Positions 8,002 through 17,489 are shown, numbered from the stretch's first letter. The stretch: DNA of 64,000 bases from Candidatus Saccharibacteria bacterium CG2_30_41_52 (GCA_001873625.1 MNZN01000008.1:120271-184270); one strand, 5' to 3'. The notes: a model not told the origin generated them from the letters alone. Made by a program: numbers and translations.

Positions 8002-10647
8002 CTAGTGTTTTATCTGAAGCAAATCGATATTATTGTTGTGATTTTGTTGGAGTTGATTTTGAGTGCTTTTATTCTTGCGCGAGCGTGATCGTTTACGTCG
8101 AGGCTTTTGGGCTACTCCGTCATAACCTGGTTGTGATATATTACGTCCTGGCGTGTTTTCGGGCGTTCCAACTGGCCTGATACCTATTGGCCACTTGATT
8201 GCTTGGGCGCGAGATATAGGCTGCTGTTGAAGGCTTGCAGGCGGTCTGATTGCTTCGGCAATTTCAGTTTCGACTTCGCTTCGATCACGGCTGTAATTTC
8301 GACGAGTATTTTCAATTATTGCAGGTGTGTTATCGATTTGTGGGGCTGGTAATGTCAAGGTGGTAGCATTAAAGGCTGGAGCTTTTTCGCCCTTGATGAC
8401 CATATTGATAATAAAGTTACGATTATGCATCTGCAGTAAGTCATTTGGTTCAAATTGAGGCTCAAATTGTTTTGCCAGAATTGGCGCGTCGTCGGCTGAT
8501 ACACGGAATGAAATCATAGTGCCGACGTTACCGAATACGGCATCGCGAACATTTTCGCTCATCTGGCTGATGTATTGGTTAGCAACGGTCAGGTTCAGAC
8601 CATATTTGCGGGCTTCAGATAGAATTGTTGCAAACGAATCAGTTGCAAAGTTTTGGAATTCGTCGACGTACAGATAGAAAGGTCGGCGGTCTTCGATACG
8701 CTCGATGTCGCTGCGGCTCATAGATGCCAGTTGAATCTTAGTCACCAGGAATGCTCCTAGGATGGCGGCATTGTCCTCACCTATTAGGCCCTTTGACAGA
8801 TTGACGATTAATATTTTACCTTCGTCCATAATTTTGCGGATGTCAAAAGTTGATTTAGGTTGGCCGATGATGTTACGAATAATCGGGTTAGCTGTAAAGG
8901 CGCCGACTTTGTTTAATACTGGTGAAATTGCTTCGGCCACGAATTTATCGTTCCAACTGGCAAATTCAACGTTCCAAAAGTTCAAAACAACCGTGTCTTG
9001 GCAATAGCTAAGGGTTTCAGCGCGGAACTTTTTGTCAGTTAGCATGCGTGTAATATCTAGCATTGTTGTCGATGGACGATCCAACAGGGCCAACAGAGTA
9101 TAGCGTAAAATATATTCCAAACGGGGTCCCCATGACTCGCCAAACATACGTTTCAAAACGCCAATAACCTCAGAACTGATATTTGTCTTTTGGTTGGGAT
9201 TTGTGACCTCAAGAGGGTTAAATCCTAGTGGATGAGCGGTATCGGCTGGGTTAAAGTAAATAACGTCTTTTAGGCGGCTACCAGGAATAAAACGCATATT
9301 ATCAATCGCAAAATCACCGTGCGGATCAATAATCGCATAGCCATGTCCGTGGAAAATATCACTCAGGGCTAATAATGCCAAAGTTCCGGTCTTGCCGGCG
9401 CCAGTCTGACCAATAATATATACGTGACGTGAGCGGTCAGAACGCAACATACCAAATTGGTGGTTGATGCCGCGGAAATTGGTCATCCCAAACGCACTGA
9501 TGTTCTCGTCGATTTCTCTATTGCCAGTGATAATCGGCAACTTTGAAGGTGGTTCAGCGGTTTTACTGCTGGCCCAAACGACATTTGGAGTTTCGACGTT
9601 GGTGTGTGGCAAGTGAAATACACTGGCTAATTCTTCGATATTTAATATATAGCCGTTGTCGACAAATGATCGACTACGATACGCGGCTAATTCTTCTTTG
9701 ATGAAACTAGCATTCGACATCTTGAAACCGTTTAAATTAGTGCTGTTAAATTGCTTAAAAGTTCCGACGATGGCTTGCATACGCAAACGAGCGTTGACGG
9801 TGCTATCGCCTAGATAAACTAATCGAATTTTTACTTGATAACCAAGTTTGGTTGCCTTTTTTTCAGCTTCCGAAATTCTAGTCTTGTCACGGTCCGAAAG
9901 TTCCTTTGGCATACTGGTTGATCCCTTGCTTGCCTCTGGTGGCGTCCAGAAAGCCCGCAATACGCCGCTAATCCATGAAAAGCCTTCGGTGCCTAGTGAT
10001 GATGATCGGCCTTTTTTGATGCCTTTTATCCAATAATCTGACGCCTTGTGCCATTCGTCGGCGATTGGACGGGTCAAGATTTGAATCCAGACTTCTTCGC
10101 CAGTTGATTCTAGTTTTGCAAGCGCACCAGTAATGCCGGCTAGTGGGTCGACTTCAAAGTTTTGAAATGTTTTGACCGGTAGCATTTCGCTAGCTGTAAG
10201 TGTCATTTCGGAAGAGTAAACAACGCTATGTTCGGCTTCATGCATGACGTAATCCTCGTCGGCTTTGCGAATTTGGACGGTTGGATATTGTGAATAAATC
10301 TGACCCTCAACGAAACTTCGTAGGCTGCGAGGTACCCATACATAGAATCGAATTTGACCATTAACAGATGCAATTTCGAAACTTAGATGTTCTTGCACGC
10401 CTTTATTCAGTCGCAATTCGTCTTCGTCGCGTAAGATTCCGTGAAGACTGGCAAATAACTGTTCAGCGGCTAATTCGCTTTTATCGTTGGCTTTTGGGAT
10501 TTCAAGTACCAATAAATCACTGTCTACATTAGCGACAGCGTCTATACGTCGATAATTACGCCAAGTTAAGTATGCCAAAACAAGAACGATTGGCAGCCAT
10601 ACATACCACTGTAGTACAAAAGTTATGATAGATGATATTACGCCCAT
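8002..10647 (-). CDS. Membrane-anchored VirB4/TraD-like (HerA superfamily) ATPase
   Basis: 881 residues with one N-terminal membrane helix (about 8-25). A long mixed domain (about 40-390) is followed by a RecA-like ATPase core with Walker A GQTGAGKTG (about 411) and a following AIIDPHGDFA. Walker B is LYVDEFQNF (about 656), and ANQYISQM is a sensor-like segment. The C-terminus is a basic, Gln/Arg-rich tail. This is the family labelled type IV secretion DNA-binding or TraM-recognition ATPase, widespread in patescibacteria. No other conjugation genes are nearby, so the substrate is unknown; a role in DNA handling or surface secretion is inference. Confidence 0.75.
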   Translation of the reverse strand: MGVISSIITFVLQWYVWLPIVLVLAYLTWRNYRRIDAVANVDSDLLVLEIPKANDKSELAAEQLFASLHGILRDEDELRLNKGVQEHLSFEIASVNGQIRFYVWVPRSLRSFVEGQIYSQYPTVQIRKADEDYVMHEAEHSVVYSSEMTLTASEMLPVKTFQNFEVDPLAGITGALAKLESTGEEVWIQILTRPIADEWHKASDYWIKGIKKGRSSSLGTEGFSWISGVLRAFWTPPEASKGSTSMPKELSDRDKTRISEAEKKATKLGYQVKIRLVYLGDSTVNARLRMQAIVGTFKQFNSTNLNGFKMSNASFIKEELAAYRSRSFVDNGYILNIEELASVFHLPHTNVETPNVVWASSKTAEPPSKLPIITGNREIDENISAFGMTNFRGINHQFGMLRSDRSRHVYIIGQTGAGKTGTLALLALSDIFHGHGYAIIDPHGDFAIDNMRFIPGSRLKDVIYFNPADTAHPLGFNPLEVTNPNQKTNISSEVIGVLKRMFGESWGPRLEYILRYTLLALLDRPSTTMLDITRMLTDKKFRAETLSYCQDTVVLNFWNVEFASWNDKFVAEAISPVLNKVGAFTANPIIRNIIGQPKSTFDIRKIMDEGKILIVNLSKGLIGEDNAAILGAFLVTKIQLASMSRSDIERIEDRRPFYLYVDEFQNFATDSFATILSEARKYGLNLTVANQYISQMSENVRDAVFGNVGTMISFRVSADDAPILAKQFEPQFEPNDLLQMHNRNFIINMVIKGEKAPAFNATTLTLPAPQIDNTPAIIENTRRNYSRDRSEVETEIAEAIRPPASLQQQPISRAQAIKWPIGIRPVGTPENTPGRNISQPGYDGVAQKPRRKRSRSRKNKSTQNQLQQNHNNNIDLLQIKH

Positions 10648-10695
10648 GGTTACTCTTTTATTGTCTCACTAGGGAGGCAACTTGGCAACGCCCTG

Positions 10696-11754
10696 TTATT
10701 TTTGTTCGTAAGCGTATGTTGCCTTGGCTACACGTTTGAATTGAGGTTTGCTTTGTAGGTTCAACAAAATAGTCGTTTCCTTGACCTGGCGGCTTTTTAG
10801 AACGCGTTTGACGATTTCGTCACGGTGTAAAGGCGTTGTTGATTGCTTTAGAACCTCAGCGATGATATCAGCGACTGTTCCGCGGTCAAAACCCCAACTG
10901 TTAAGCGCATAGATACCACGACCAATTAGAACAAATCGGTTATCTTTGATAAGTTCGTTGTGGATGGCCTGAGTTGTAACGTTTTTGCGTTTAAAACTAC
11001 TGTCTTTGATAGATCCAGCAATTTCTGAAAAGTGCATTGGTTTAGTATTTTCAGCCAAGATGACATATATCTTGTCACGAATGTTCTTTGGGTTGACGGT
11101 CGGCCATTTTACTAGTCCCCAACTATCTTTGAGGTGAGCAAGTAATTTAGATACGCTAGCAAGCGCACGAACATGATCTGGGTGTTCATACGACAACTGA
11201 TCATGCAATTGTTCGATTGTTAGTGGCTCGCCGTGTTTTTTAATAGTTGCAACAATCTCATCAACTTCGGCTCGTATTTTTTTCTCATCACCGTAATCTT
11301 TGATGCCGACACTATGGAAATAATTGTCGTTTTCATTTACGACGGTTAGGCCTGGTGCTAATTCGGCGATAAATGCAACGTGAGCGCGTTCGCGTTGGTC
11401 ACTGGTGTTGTTTAACAGATGGCTAGTTAAATCTTGGACACGAGCGATGCGTCCAAGTTCGGTTAATTTGCGAACAATAACTTTTTCAATCGAGTTGATT
11501 GATGTTACCTTGCCGCTCTCAGTCGCGGTTTTGAGCTTGTTTAGAATTGCTTTTTCCAATTGGCGGACGCGTTCGCGTGTAATGCCTAATAGTTCACCAA
11601 TTTGTTCAAGTGTTTCACGGCGTTCATAAAGTCCGAAACGTCGTGTAATAATTTCACGTTCACGTTCTTGATCAATGATACTTAAAATGTCTTTAACTGT
11701 GGCTTGAAGGTCGATTGTTTGTTCTTTTTCGGCTGTATCGCTCATAATGCTCAT
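10696..11754 (-). CDS. Sigma-70 region 4 plus HARE-HTH transcription regulator
   Basis: 352 residues. The N-terminal 75 or so form a sigma-70 region 4 helix-turn-helix: REREIITRRFGLYERRETLEQ followed by IGELLGITRERVRQLEKAIL. Regions 1-3, including the -10-recognising region 2, are absent. The rest holds winged-helix repeats of the HARE-HTH/RpoE-delta type (EPLTIEQLHDQLSY, KPMHFSEIAGSI with ALNSWGF, TPLHRDEIVKRVL). It should touch RNA polymerase or -35 DNA without being a full sigma factor. An alternative start lies 3 codons in. It has a consensus promoter (11803-11831) and a roughly 40-nt leader, and it lies immediately downstream of topA. Confidence 0.75.
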   Translation of the reverse strand: MSIMSDTAEKEQTIDLQATVKDILSIIDQEREREIITRRFGLYERRETLEQIGELLGITRERVRQLEKAILNKLKTATESGKVTSINSIEKVIVRKLTELGRIARVQDLTSHLLNNTSDQRERAHVAFIAELAPGLTVVNENDNYFHSVGIKDYGDEKKIRAEVDEIVATIKKHGEPLTIEQLHDQLSYEHPDHVRALASVSKLLAHLKDSWGLVKWPTVNPKNIRDKIYVILAENTKPMHFSEIAGSIKDSSFKRKNVTTQAIHNELIKDNRFVLIGRGIYALNSWGFDRGTVADIIAEVLKQSTTPLHRDEIVKRVLKSRQVKETTILLNLQSKPQFKRVAKATYAYEQK

Positions 11755-11802
11755 GTTGCTCTCTGCCCACTTCGGAAATAGTTTTCTATTAGATTTACAT
11801 TA

Positions 11803-11831
11803 ATTATAAAATATAATTTTTATAATGTCAA
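11803..11831 (-). promoter_or_regulatory. Consensus sigma-70 promoter for the sigma4/HARE gene
   Basis: On the minus strand this is TTGACA (11831-11826), exactly 17 bp, then TATAAT (11808-11803): a perfect consensus promoter. A second candidate lies upstream, with TATAAT at 11857-11852 and TTTACA at 11882-11877 (19-bp spacer). Tandem strong promoters suggest high or dual control of this regulator. Confidence 0.8.
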
Positions 11832-11889
11832 ACATTTTGTATACTGTGCTCATTATAGCATGAAGTAGACATGTTATGTAAATAGTGTT

Positions 11890-14256
11890 CTAGGCTTTTT
11901 TACGTCGAGTTTTGACTTTGGTGGTTCGTTTTGCGGTCGGCTTTTTAACCGTCGTGCTTTTGCGGGTAAATCGGCCTTTTTTAGCAGCAGGCGCATCAGC
12001 AATCAGTGCTTTGGCCTGTTCATGGGTTATATCTGATGGTTCAGTGCCTTTTGGAATTTTGGCATTTTTAACACCGTCAGTAATATATGGACCAAAACGA
12101 CCTTTTAATACTTTAATGCCATCGCCAAAGTCAGTAATATTTTTTTCAGCGTCTGATTTTTGTTTAGCGCTGAATAATTCTAGGGCTTCGTCTAGGGTGA
12201 TTGTGTGTGGGTCAAGTGGTTTAATACTTACAAATGTTTTATCGACTTGAATATATGGTCCAAAACGGCCAATGTTGGCTTTGATTATTGCGCCTTCATG
12301 GGTAGTTCCGACAATTCTAGGCAATTTAAAGGCGTGTAAAGCTTCTTTGAGGGTGACGTTTTCGATTTTACGTCCGGCAGGAATTGGAGCAAATTGTGGT
12401 TTATCTTCATCACCTTCCCCGCCACCAAGTTGTAACATTGGTCCAAAACGACCAAAACGTGCCATGACTGGTTTATTTGTTTTAGGATCAATGCCGATTT
12501 CGCGGGCTTTGGCGACTGAACTACGGTCTATTCCACCTGAGTTTTCAATCAATTTATGGAATGGAATATAAAAACCATCCAACATTGTGTTGCGTGCCAG
12601 GGCGCCAGTGGCTATTTTGTCAAAGCCCAATTCTACTTCGGCGGTGAATCCGTAATTAACAATTTGTTCAAAATGACCTGATAAAAAGTCGCTGACTATT
12701 TCGCCGGCAGCTGTGGGGACTAATTTTCCACGATCAGATCCAGTTTTCTCACTTATGATGTCACGTTTTACGGAGTTATTTTTCAAATTTAATGTAATAA
12801 TTTCGCGTGGGTTGCCCTCGGATTCGCCTTTTTCGGCGTAACCACGAACTTGAACAGTATTAATAATAGTTGCATAAGTTGATGGGCGGCCAATGCCTAA
12901 CTCTTCAAGTTTTTTAACTAAACTACCTTCACTATATCTAGCTGGTGGTCGTGCAAACACCTGTCGAGCGCCGGCAGACGCTAGATTTAGCGTGTCACCT
13001 GTTGTTACAGACGGCAAAATCTCGGCGTCTTTTTTGCTGCCACCGTAAACTTTCAAGAATCCGTCAAATATAATAACTTCGCCTTTGGCTTCAAAAACAT
13101 TTTTACCACTGCTAATCGCAATAGTGATGACAGTTTTCTCTAATTTAGCTGGCGACATTTGACTAGCGAGCGTACGACGACGTATCAGGTCATATAACTT
13201 TTGTTCGTATTCATTACTGCTGCCGCGCTCTAAGCGCATGTTAGTTGGTCTGATGGCTTCGTGAGCCTCTTGAGCGCTGGCACTTTTGGTTTTGAAGGCT
13301 CGCACGGTACTATACTGTTCGCCAAACTGAGATTTAATATAATCAGCTGCCATGGCAATCGCCTGACCACTTAACGTGACCGAGTCAGTACGCATGTAGG
13401 TAATCTTACCTTCTTGGTAAAGTTTTTGAGCGCTGGACATTGTAGCTTTGATGCCAAAACCTAGTCGGCTATTAGCTTCTTGTTGCAATGTGCTGGTTGT
13501 AAATGGCGCGCCAGGATTGCGTGATGCTGGGCTGGTAGTGACGCCCGATACTGTAAATGTAGAATCAATCAAACTATTCAAAAACTCGGTTGCTTCTAAT
13601 TCGGTATCAAATTTTCCTGGTAGCTCAGCTTTAATCGTATCGCCGTTATGGGTAAATTCAGCGATAACTTTGAATGTAAATGATCCGTTGAATGAATCAA
13701 TTTCGCGTTCGCGTTCGACTAATAGTCTAACGGCTGGTGATTGAACTCGACCGGCAGATTTACCGCCAGGGACTTTGCGCCAGACGACTGGTGACAGTTC
13801 AAAACCAACTAAACGGTCCAAGATTTGTCGAGCTTGTTGAGCCCGGACCAAGTCCATATCAATCGTGCGTGGGTTTTTAATAGCTTCTTCGATGGCGCTC
13901 TTTGTGATTTCATGAAAAACGATACGTTTGGTTGTTTTGGTATCGAGTTTCAAGACTTCGCAAAGATGCCAGGCAATCGCCTCTCCTTCGCGGTCTTCAT
14001 CGGTTGCGAGCCAGACGGTGTCGGCGGCAGATACGGCTTTTTTTAGCCCATAAATAATTTTCTTTTTATCAATATCAATTTCGTAAGTTGTTTTATAGTC
14101 ATTTTTGACGTCAATTGGCGGTGTGCCGTCGCTGGTTTTTTTGACGATACTACGGATATGGCCAACACTGGAAAGTACTGTAAAATCACTACCCAGATAC
14201 TTCTCGATAGTTTTTGCTTTGGCTGGTGACTCTACGATTACTAAATTCTTGCTCAT
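11890..14256 (-). CDS. topA: DNA topoisomerase I (type IA)
   Basis: Relaxes negative supercoils by single-strand passage. The ATG at 14256 gives 788 residues and has AAGG 8 nt upstream; a TTG two codons earlier is too close to that site. The N-terminal TOPRIM domain has VIVESPAKAKTIEKYLG and the ATDEDREGEAIAWH acidic motif. The catalytic tyrosine is in ITYMRTDS, with QSPAVRLLVEREREI and RPSTYATI also present. The C-terminus carries three to four Topo-C repeats (GRFGPM/GRFGPYI) and a Lys/Arg-rich tail instead of zinc fingers. A likely promoter TTTACA-N17-TAGTAT sits just upstream. Confidence 0.97.
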   Translation of the reverse strand: MSKNLVIVESPAKAKTIEKYLGSDFTVLSSVGHIRSIVKKTSDGTPPIDVKNDYKTTYEIDIDKKKIIYGLKKAVSAADTVWLATDEDREGEAIAWHLCEVLKLDTKTTKRIVFHEITKSAIEEAIKNPRTIDMDLVRAQQARQILDRLVGFELSPVVWRKVPGGKSAGRVQSPAVRLLVEREREIDSFNGSFTFKVIAEFTHNGDTIKAELPGKFDTELEATEFLNSLIDSTFTVSGVTTSPASRNPGAPFTTSTLQQEANSRLGFGIKATMSSAQKLYQEGKITYMRTDSVTLSGQAIAMAADYIKSQFGEQYSTVRAFKTKSASAQEAHEAIRPTNMRLERGSSNEYEQKLYDLIRRRTLASQMSPAKLEKTVITIAISSGKNVFEAKGEVIIFDGFLKVYGGSKKDAEILPSVTTGDTLNLASAGARQVFARPPARYSEGSLVKKLEELGIGRPSTYATIINTVQVRGYAEKGESEGNPREIITLNLKNNSVKRDIISEKTGSDRGKLVPTAAGEIVSDFLSGHFEQIVNYGFTAEVELGFDKIATGALARNTMLDGFYIPFHKLIENSGGIDRSSVAKAREIGIDPKTNKPVMARFGRFGPMLQLGGGEGDEDKPQFAPIPAGRKIENVTLKEALHAFKLPRIVGTTHEGAIIKANIGRFGPYIQVDKTFVSIKPLDPHTITLDEALELFSAKQKSDAEKNITDFGDGIKVLKGRFGPYITDGVKNAKIPKGTEPSDITHEQAKALIADAPAAKKGRFTRKSTTVKKPTAKRTTKVKTRRKKA

Positions 14257-14395
14257 TGACAATGCCTTATACTACGCAACTTGTTTTGATTTGTAAACCT
14301 AGGAGAATATTTGAACGTAATAGATTTGTACATCATAGGGCATTCTTAATTAATGCTTGTGCTTATATTATTTGGGTGATATACATAGTGTATAT

Positions 14396-15917
14396 ATGTT
14401 AAGCCAACAGTCGAAAGTCGAAACGATCAGGGTTCACTATAGTCGAGCTCTTAGTAGTAATTGTAGTCATTGGTATACTCGCCGCGTTAACAGTAGTTTC
14501 TTATACAGGTATAACTCAAAAAGCCGCCGCTGCTACACTAGAGTCTGATTTAAAAAGTGCATCAACTCAACTTGAGATGGACAAGGCCACAAATGGTACA
14601 TACCCATCGTCTGAAGTTACTGCAAACGGCGGTAGGGGTTTATCAAAAAGCACAGGTACAATTTATCAATACACTGTTGACGGTGACAACTATTATTTAA
14701 GTGCTACTTCTACCGCTGCTGGCTCTAGCGCATCATATATATCATCAGTAACTGGTACGGTAATGGACGGTGTTTGGTCCGAGCACTTAGCTCCTGGTCA
14801 ATCGCCGTGGCAAAGAGTTGCTGTCGGAGATTATCACGCATGCGGTATTGGGTCTAATGGTTTGGGTTATTGCTGGGGCGCAAGTAACCGAATTGGGAAC
14901 AATACGGGTGCAGGTAGCCTTGTGCCAACGCCAATATATACAAGCGGTCCCCTAAACGGCAAGACACTTGTAGATATAAGGGCCTCGCAAGATCATACTT
15001 GTGCGTTAACTTCGGAAGGGTTGGCGTACTGTTGGGGCAGTAATAATCAGGGCTGGTTAGGCAATAATACTACCTCAGGTCCTGATTCCCCTACCTCTCT
15101 ATATATGACTGGTGCTTTAAATGGTTTAACTATCAAGAAAATAGCTTCTCAATATTATCACGGTTGTGTTGTTGCATCTGACGACAATGTATATTGTTTT
15201 GGTCGTAACGTTGAAGGTCAACTTGGAAATGGTAATAACACTCAGAGCAATGCTCCGGTGGCTGTTGATAGGTCTGGGGTGTTGAGCGGTAAGACAGTAA
15301 AAATGATTGCTGATGGCAGATCCTATGCTCATACTTGCGTAATAGCTTCTGACAATAAAGGCTATTGTTGGGGTTGGAACTATGCGGGTCAATTAGGAAA
15401 TAGTTCTGCCGTTGACAGTAACGTTCCAGTTGCGGTTAATATGACAGGTGTTCTTAGCGGTAAAACTCTAAAAACAATTGTTTCAGGACAGGGTCATACA
15501 TGTGCAATTGCCACCGACGATTTGTTATACTGCTGGGGCAATTACGCAGTAGGAAGTAGCACGTCCCCTGCCGCAGTCACCACGGGTCTACTTAGTGGCA
15601 AGACCTTTACGTTTCTCGCTGCTGGTGAAAATTCAACTTGTGCTATTGCAAGTAGTGGTAGTGCATACTGTTGGGGCCAAAATAATGGTGGTCAGTTTGG
15701 CGACGGTACTACTACCGGAGGTAACCCTACGGCAGTAGATATGACTGGTGCTTTGAGTGGTAAAACTCTAAGGTCTATTGCTACATGTTCTACACATACT
15801 TGTGCAGTTGCCAGTGATAATAAGGCTTATTGTTGGGGTCAAAATAATGCAGGACAATTAGGAGACAATTCAACTTCTGTTAGTTTAGTGCCAGTCGCAA
15901 CAACAACTTTACCATAG
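14396..15917 (+). CDS. Prepilin N-terminus fused to seven RCC1 repeats, start frameshifted
   Basis: The frame open from 14403 to the stop at 15917 reads a class III prepilin leader (NSRKSKRSG), then FTIVELLVVIVVIGILAA with the +5 Glu, then a pilin neck. It continues into seven RCC1-type blades (repeats near CAIASD, YCWGxNxxGQLG, GxLSGKT), each with a Cys pair. The protein would be a pilus-borne beta-propeller, likely a tip adhesin. No ATG/GTG/TTG occurs in that frame before 14577; TAA at 14400-14402 precedes it. An ATG at 14396 is one base out of phase. Removing one C of the CC pair at 14404-14405 would give a continuous MLSNSRKSKRSG leader. It may be a frameshift mutation, an assembly error, or phase variation. 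The first in-frame ATG (14577) would lose the pilin part. Confidence 0.75.
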
Positions 15918-15927
15918 GCGCTCAAAA

Positions 15928-16788
15928 CTAGCGTTTTAATGTCCATTGATTACCACCTAGCGCGCGGATGGTGCTAGATATTTCCATCATCGTAATGGCG
16001 CATGAAAATTCGCTGGCGTTTACCTCTGATAAAGTTTGCAGTTCTTCGCCATCGCGAATGCCAGATTGCAATAATCCGATTATTTTTGATTCTAACGGTG
16101 TAGAGCCTAGTGGTAGTAATGATTGAGTCTGTAATAAGCTCGGGGCAATGATTTCGATGACGTCATTGGCGCATGTAATTGGATGCGCGCCCTGTTTGAT
16201 TAGATTGTTACAACCGGCTGATAGCGGGCTGGTTATATTACCAGGTACGACAAATACTTCCCGCCCCTGTTCCAGAGCATGCATTACTGTTGATAATGTA
16301 CCGCTGCGAGCAGCGGCCTCAGTGACTATAATCGCATCAGATAGTCCGCTGACGATTCGGTTACGATCCAAGAACTGAAAATCGCGCGCCTCGACGCCTG
16401 GCTCATATTCACTAACAATAGCGCCACCATGGCCCAAGATGTCCCTAGAAAGGCCCATATGAGCTGCAGGATATATAATATCTACCCCATTAGCCATCAC
16501 TGCGATGGTTTTACCGCCGGCATCGATGGTTGCCCTATGCGCTAAACCGTCAACACCTAGTGCTAAACCGCTAACAATAATAATACCGTGTCGTGCTAGG
16601 TCGTATGCTAATTGATAAGTCACCTCTTTACCGTATGCTGTTGGTTTGCGGGATCCGATTATTGCAACAGTTGGCGTCCGTTTCTCAGGCAGCTTTCCAA
16701 TAAAATAAAACTTTTTCGGTGGATTAGCAATAGTAGATATAATCTGTAAATAATTATTGTCTTGGGGTGATATGGTATTGATTTTCAT
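15928..16788 (-). CDS. dprA: DNA-processing protein DprA
   Basis: Loads RecA on incoming single-stranded DNA during natural transformation. 286 residues with the Rossmann-like DprA core: IIGSRKPTAYG, VSGLALGVDGLAHRATI, GVDIIYPAAH, the RNRIVSGLSDAIIVTEA motif, RSGTLSTVMHALEQGREVFVVPG and SAGCNNLIKQGA. A short C-terminal winged-helix-like segment (about 225-280) follows. It lies next to the prepilin-type gene, consistent with type IV pilus-mediated DNA uptake, which saccharibacteria need for nucleotides (inference). Confidence 0.93.
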   Translation of the reverse strand: MKINTISPQDNNYLQIISTIANPPKKFYFIGKLPEKRTPTVAIIGSRKPTAYGKEVTYQLAYDLARHGIIIVSGLALGVDGLAHRATIDAGGKTIAVMANGVDIIYPAAHMGLSRDILGHGGAIVSEYEPGVEARDFQFLDRNRIVSGLSDAIIVTEAAARSGTLSTVMHALEQGREVFVVPGNITSPLSAGCNNLIKQGAHPITCANDVIEIIAPSLLQTQSLLPLGSTPLESKIIGLLQSGIRDGEELQTLSEVNASEFSCAITMMEISSTIRALGGNQWTLKR

Positions 16789-16898
16789 ATGATTTGTGTC
16801 GCTAAGTGTTGACTTTATGTCAAATACGTGCTACTATTGTTGACGATTGGTTACATTGCGAGATTAACCAAACGCACCTTATACCCCCTATTCTAATA

Positions 16899-17059
16899 GT
16901 GAACTTACCGCCTGGCAATACAATTATATTTGTGCAACTAAGCGGCTGCATCGCGCCAATCCTCCATCGATGAAGCTACGGCTTCACCTCTGTCGGATTG
17001 TCTGCGCTTCGCTCGCTTATCCATCACAACTATAATTAATGGTCAAGCGGTAAGTTCAC
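16899..17059. repeat. Long inverted-repeat element, possible relative of family I
   Basis: Perfect 13-bp ends GTGAACTTACCGC (16899-16911) and GCGGTAAGTTCAC (17047-17059). The next 25 or so bases inside also pair imperfectly around ATTATA. The interior has a CAATCC/GGATTG stem and the hairpin TGAAGC-TAC-GGCTTCA, and contains ATTGTCTGCG, which also occurs in family I cores. It is non-coding and carries no transposase. It may be a MITE or an RNA element. Confidence 0.55.
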
Positions 17060-17070
17060 AAATGTTAGAT

Positions 17071-17270
17071 TATATACAATGTGTTTTTAAGGTAGACTAC
17101 CCTCCATCCTTAAGAAATGGTACTTCGAGTACAAAGCGTTGTATATATACTAATCCCTTTAACCAGCGGACTTCTGCGATTTGATCGAGAATGTTGCGCA
17201 TACCCACGGGTGGGTTAAAGGGTAAAATAGCGTTCACAGCGATGCCCACCCTTGCTGTGAACGCTTTTTT
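17071..17270 (+). ncRNA. Candidate structured RNA ending in a Rho-independent terminator
   Basis: Plus-strand interval with nested perfect or near-perfect stems: TATATACAA/TTGTATATA (17071-17079, 17139-17147), enclosing TTTTTAAGG/CCTTAAGAA (17084-17092, 17108-17116) and GTACT-TCG-AGTAC (17120-17132). Next comes CCCTTTAACC/GGTTAAAGGG (17155-17164, 17213-17222), and finally a terminator, GCGTTCACAGC/GCTGTGAACGC with six T (17230-17270). No plus-strand gene lies upstream, so a free-standing RNA is the simplest reading. It matches no RNA family I can recognise: no RNase P, tmRNA or SRP signatures. The promoter is not clear. Confidence 0.55.
17230..17270 (+). terminator. Rho-independent terminator
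   Basis: Stem GCGTTCACAGC (17230-17240) / GCTGTGAACGC (17254-17264), 13-nt loop, then TTTTTTATTT. It can only serve a plus-strand transcript, and there is no annotated gene for that. Confidence 0.8.
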
Positions 17271-17273
17271 ATT

Positions 17274-17489
17274 TGTCGACTTGTCGTGACAAATAAACAA
17301 TCGCCACTTAACTTGCGCGTTTAAAATAATTTGTTTCATTCTTTGTTGTCTGCGGAACGACCCTAAAGGGATCGCCCTCTCGCTACTGATTACAGTGGGT
17401 TCGGGTAGTCCTCGACAATCAAGAAATAAAACAAACTATTTTAACGGTAAGTTAACAGCCGATCTTATTATTGTCACGGCAAGTCGACA
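17274..17489. repeat. Family I long-hairpin element, copy A
   Basis: 216 bp with inverted arms of about 75 bp, from TGTCGACTTG (17274) to CAAGTCGACA (ends 17489). The core begins TTGTCTGCGGAACGACCC, then TAAA loop, GGGATCGCC, a short variable hairpin CTACTG-ATTA-CAGTGG, and GGGTTCGGGTAGTCCTCG. The core is nearly identical to copy D. It is non-coding, and the 80-codon minus frame across it is an artefact. It lies between the candidate RNA and pth. Confidence 0.75.

Noticed and set aside
17097..17339. 80-codon minus-strand ORF
   Set aside because: Crosses the candidate RNA, its terminator and copy A; no family and no ribosome site.
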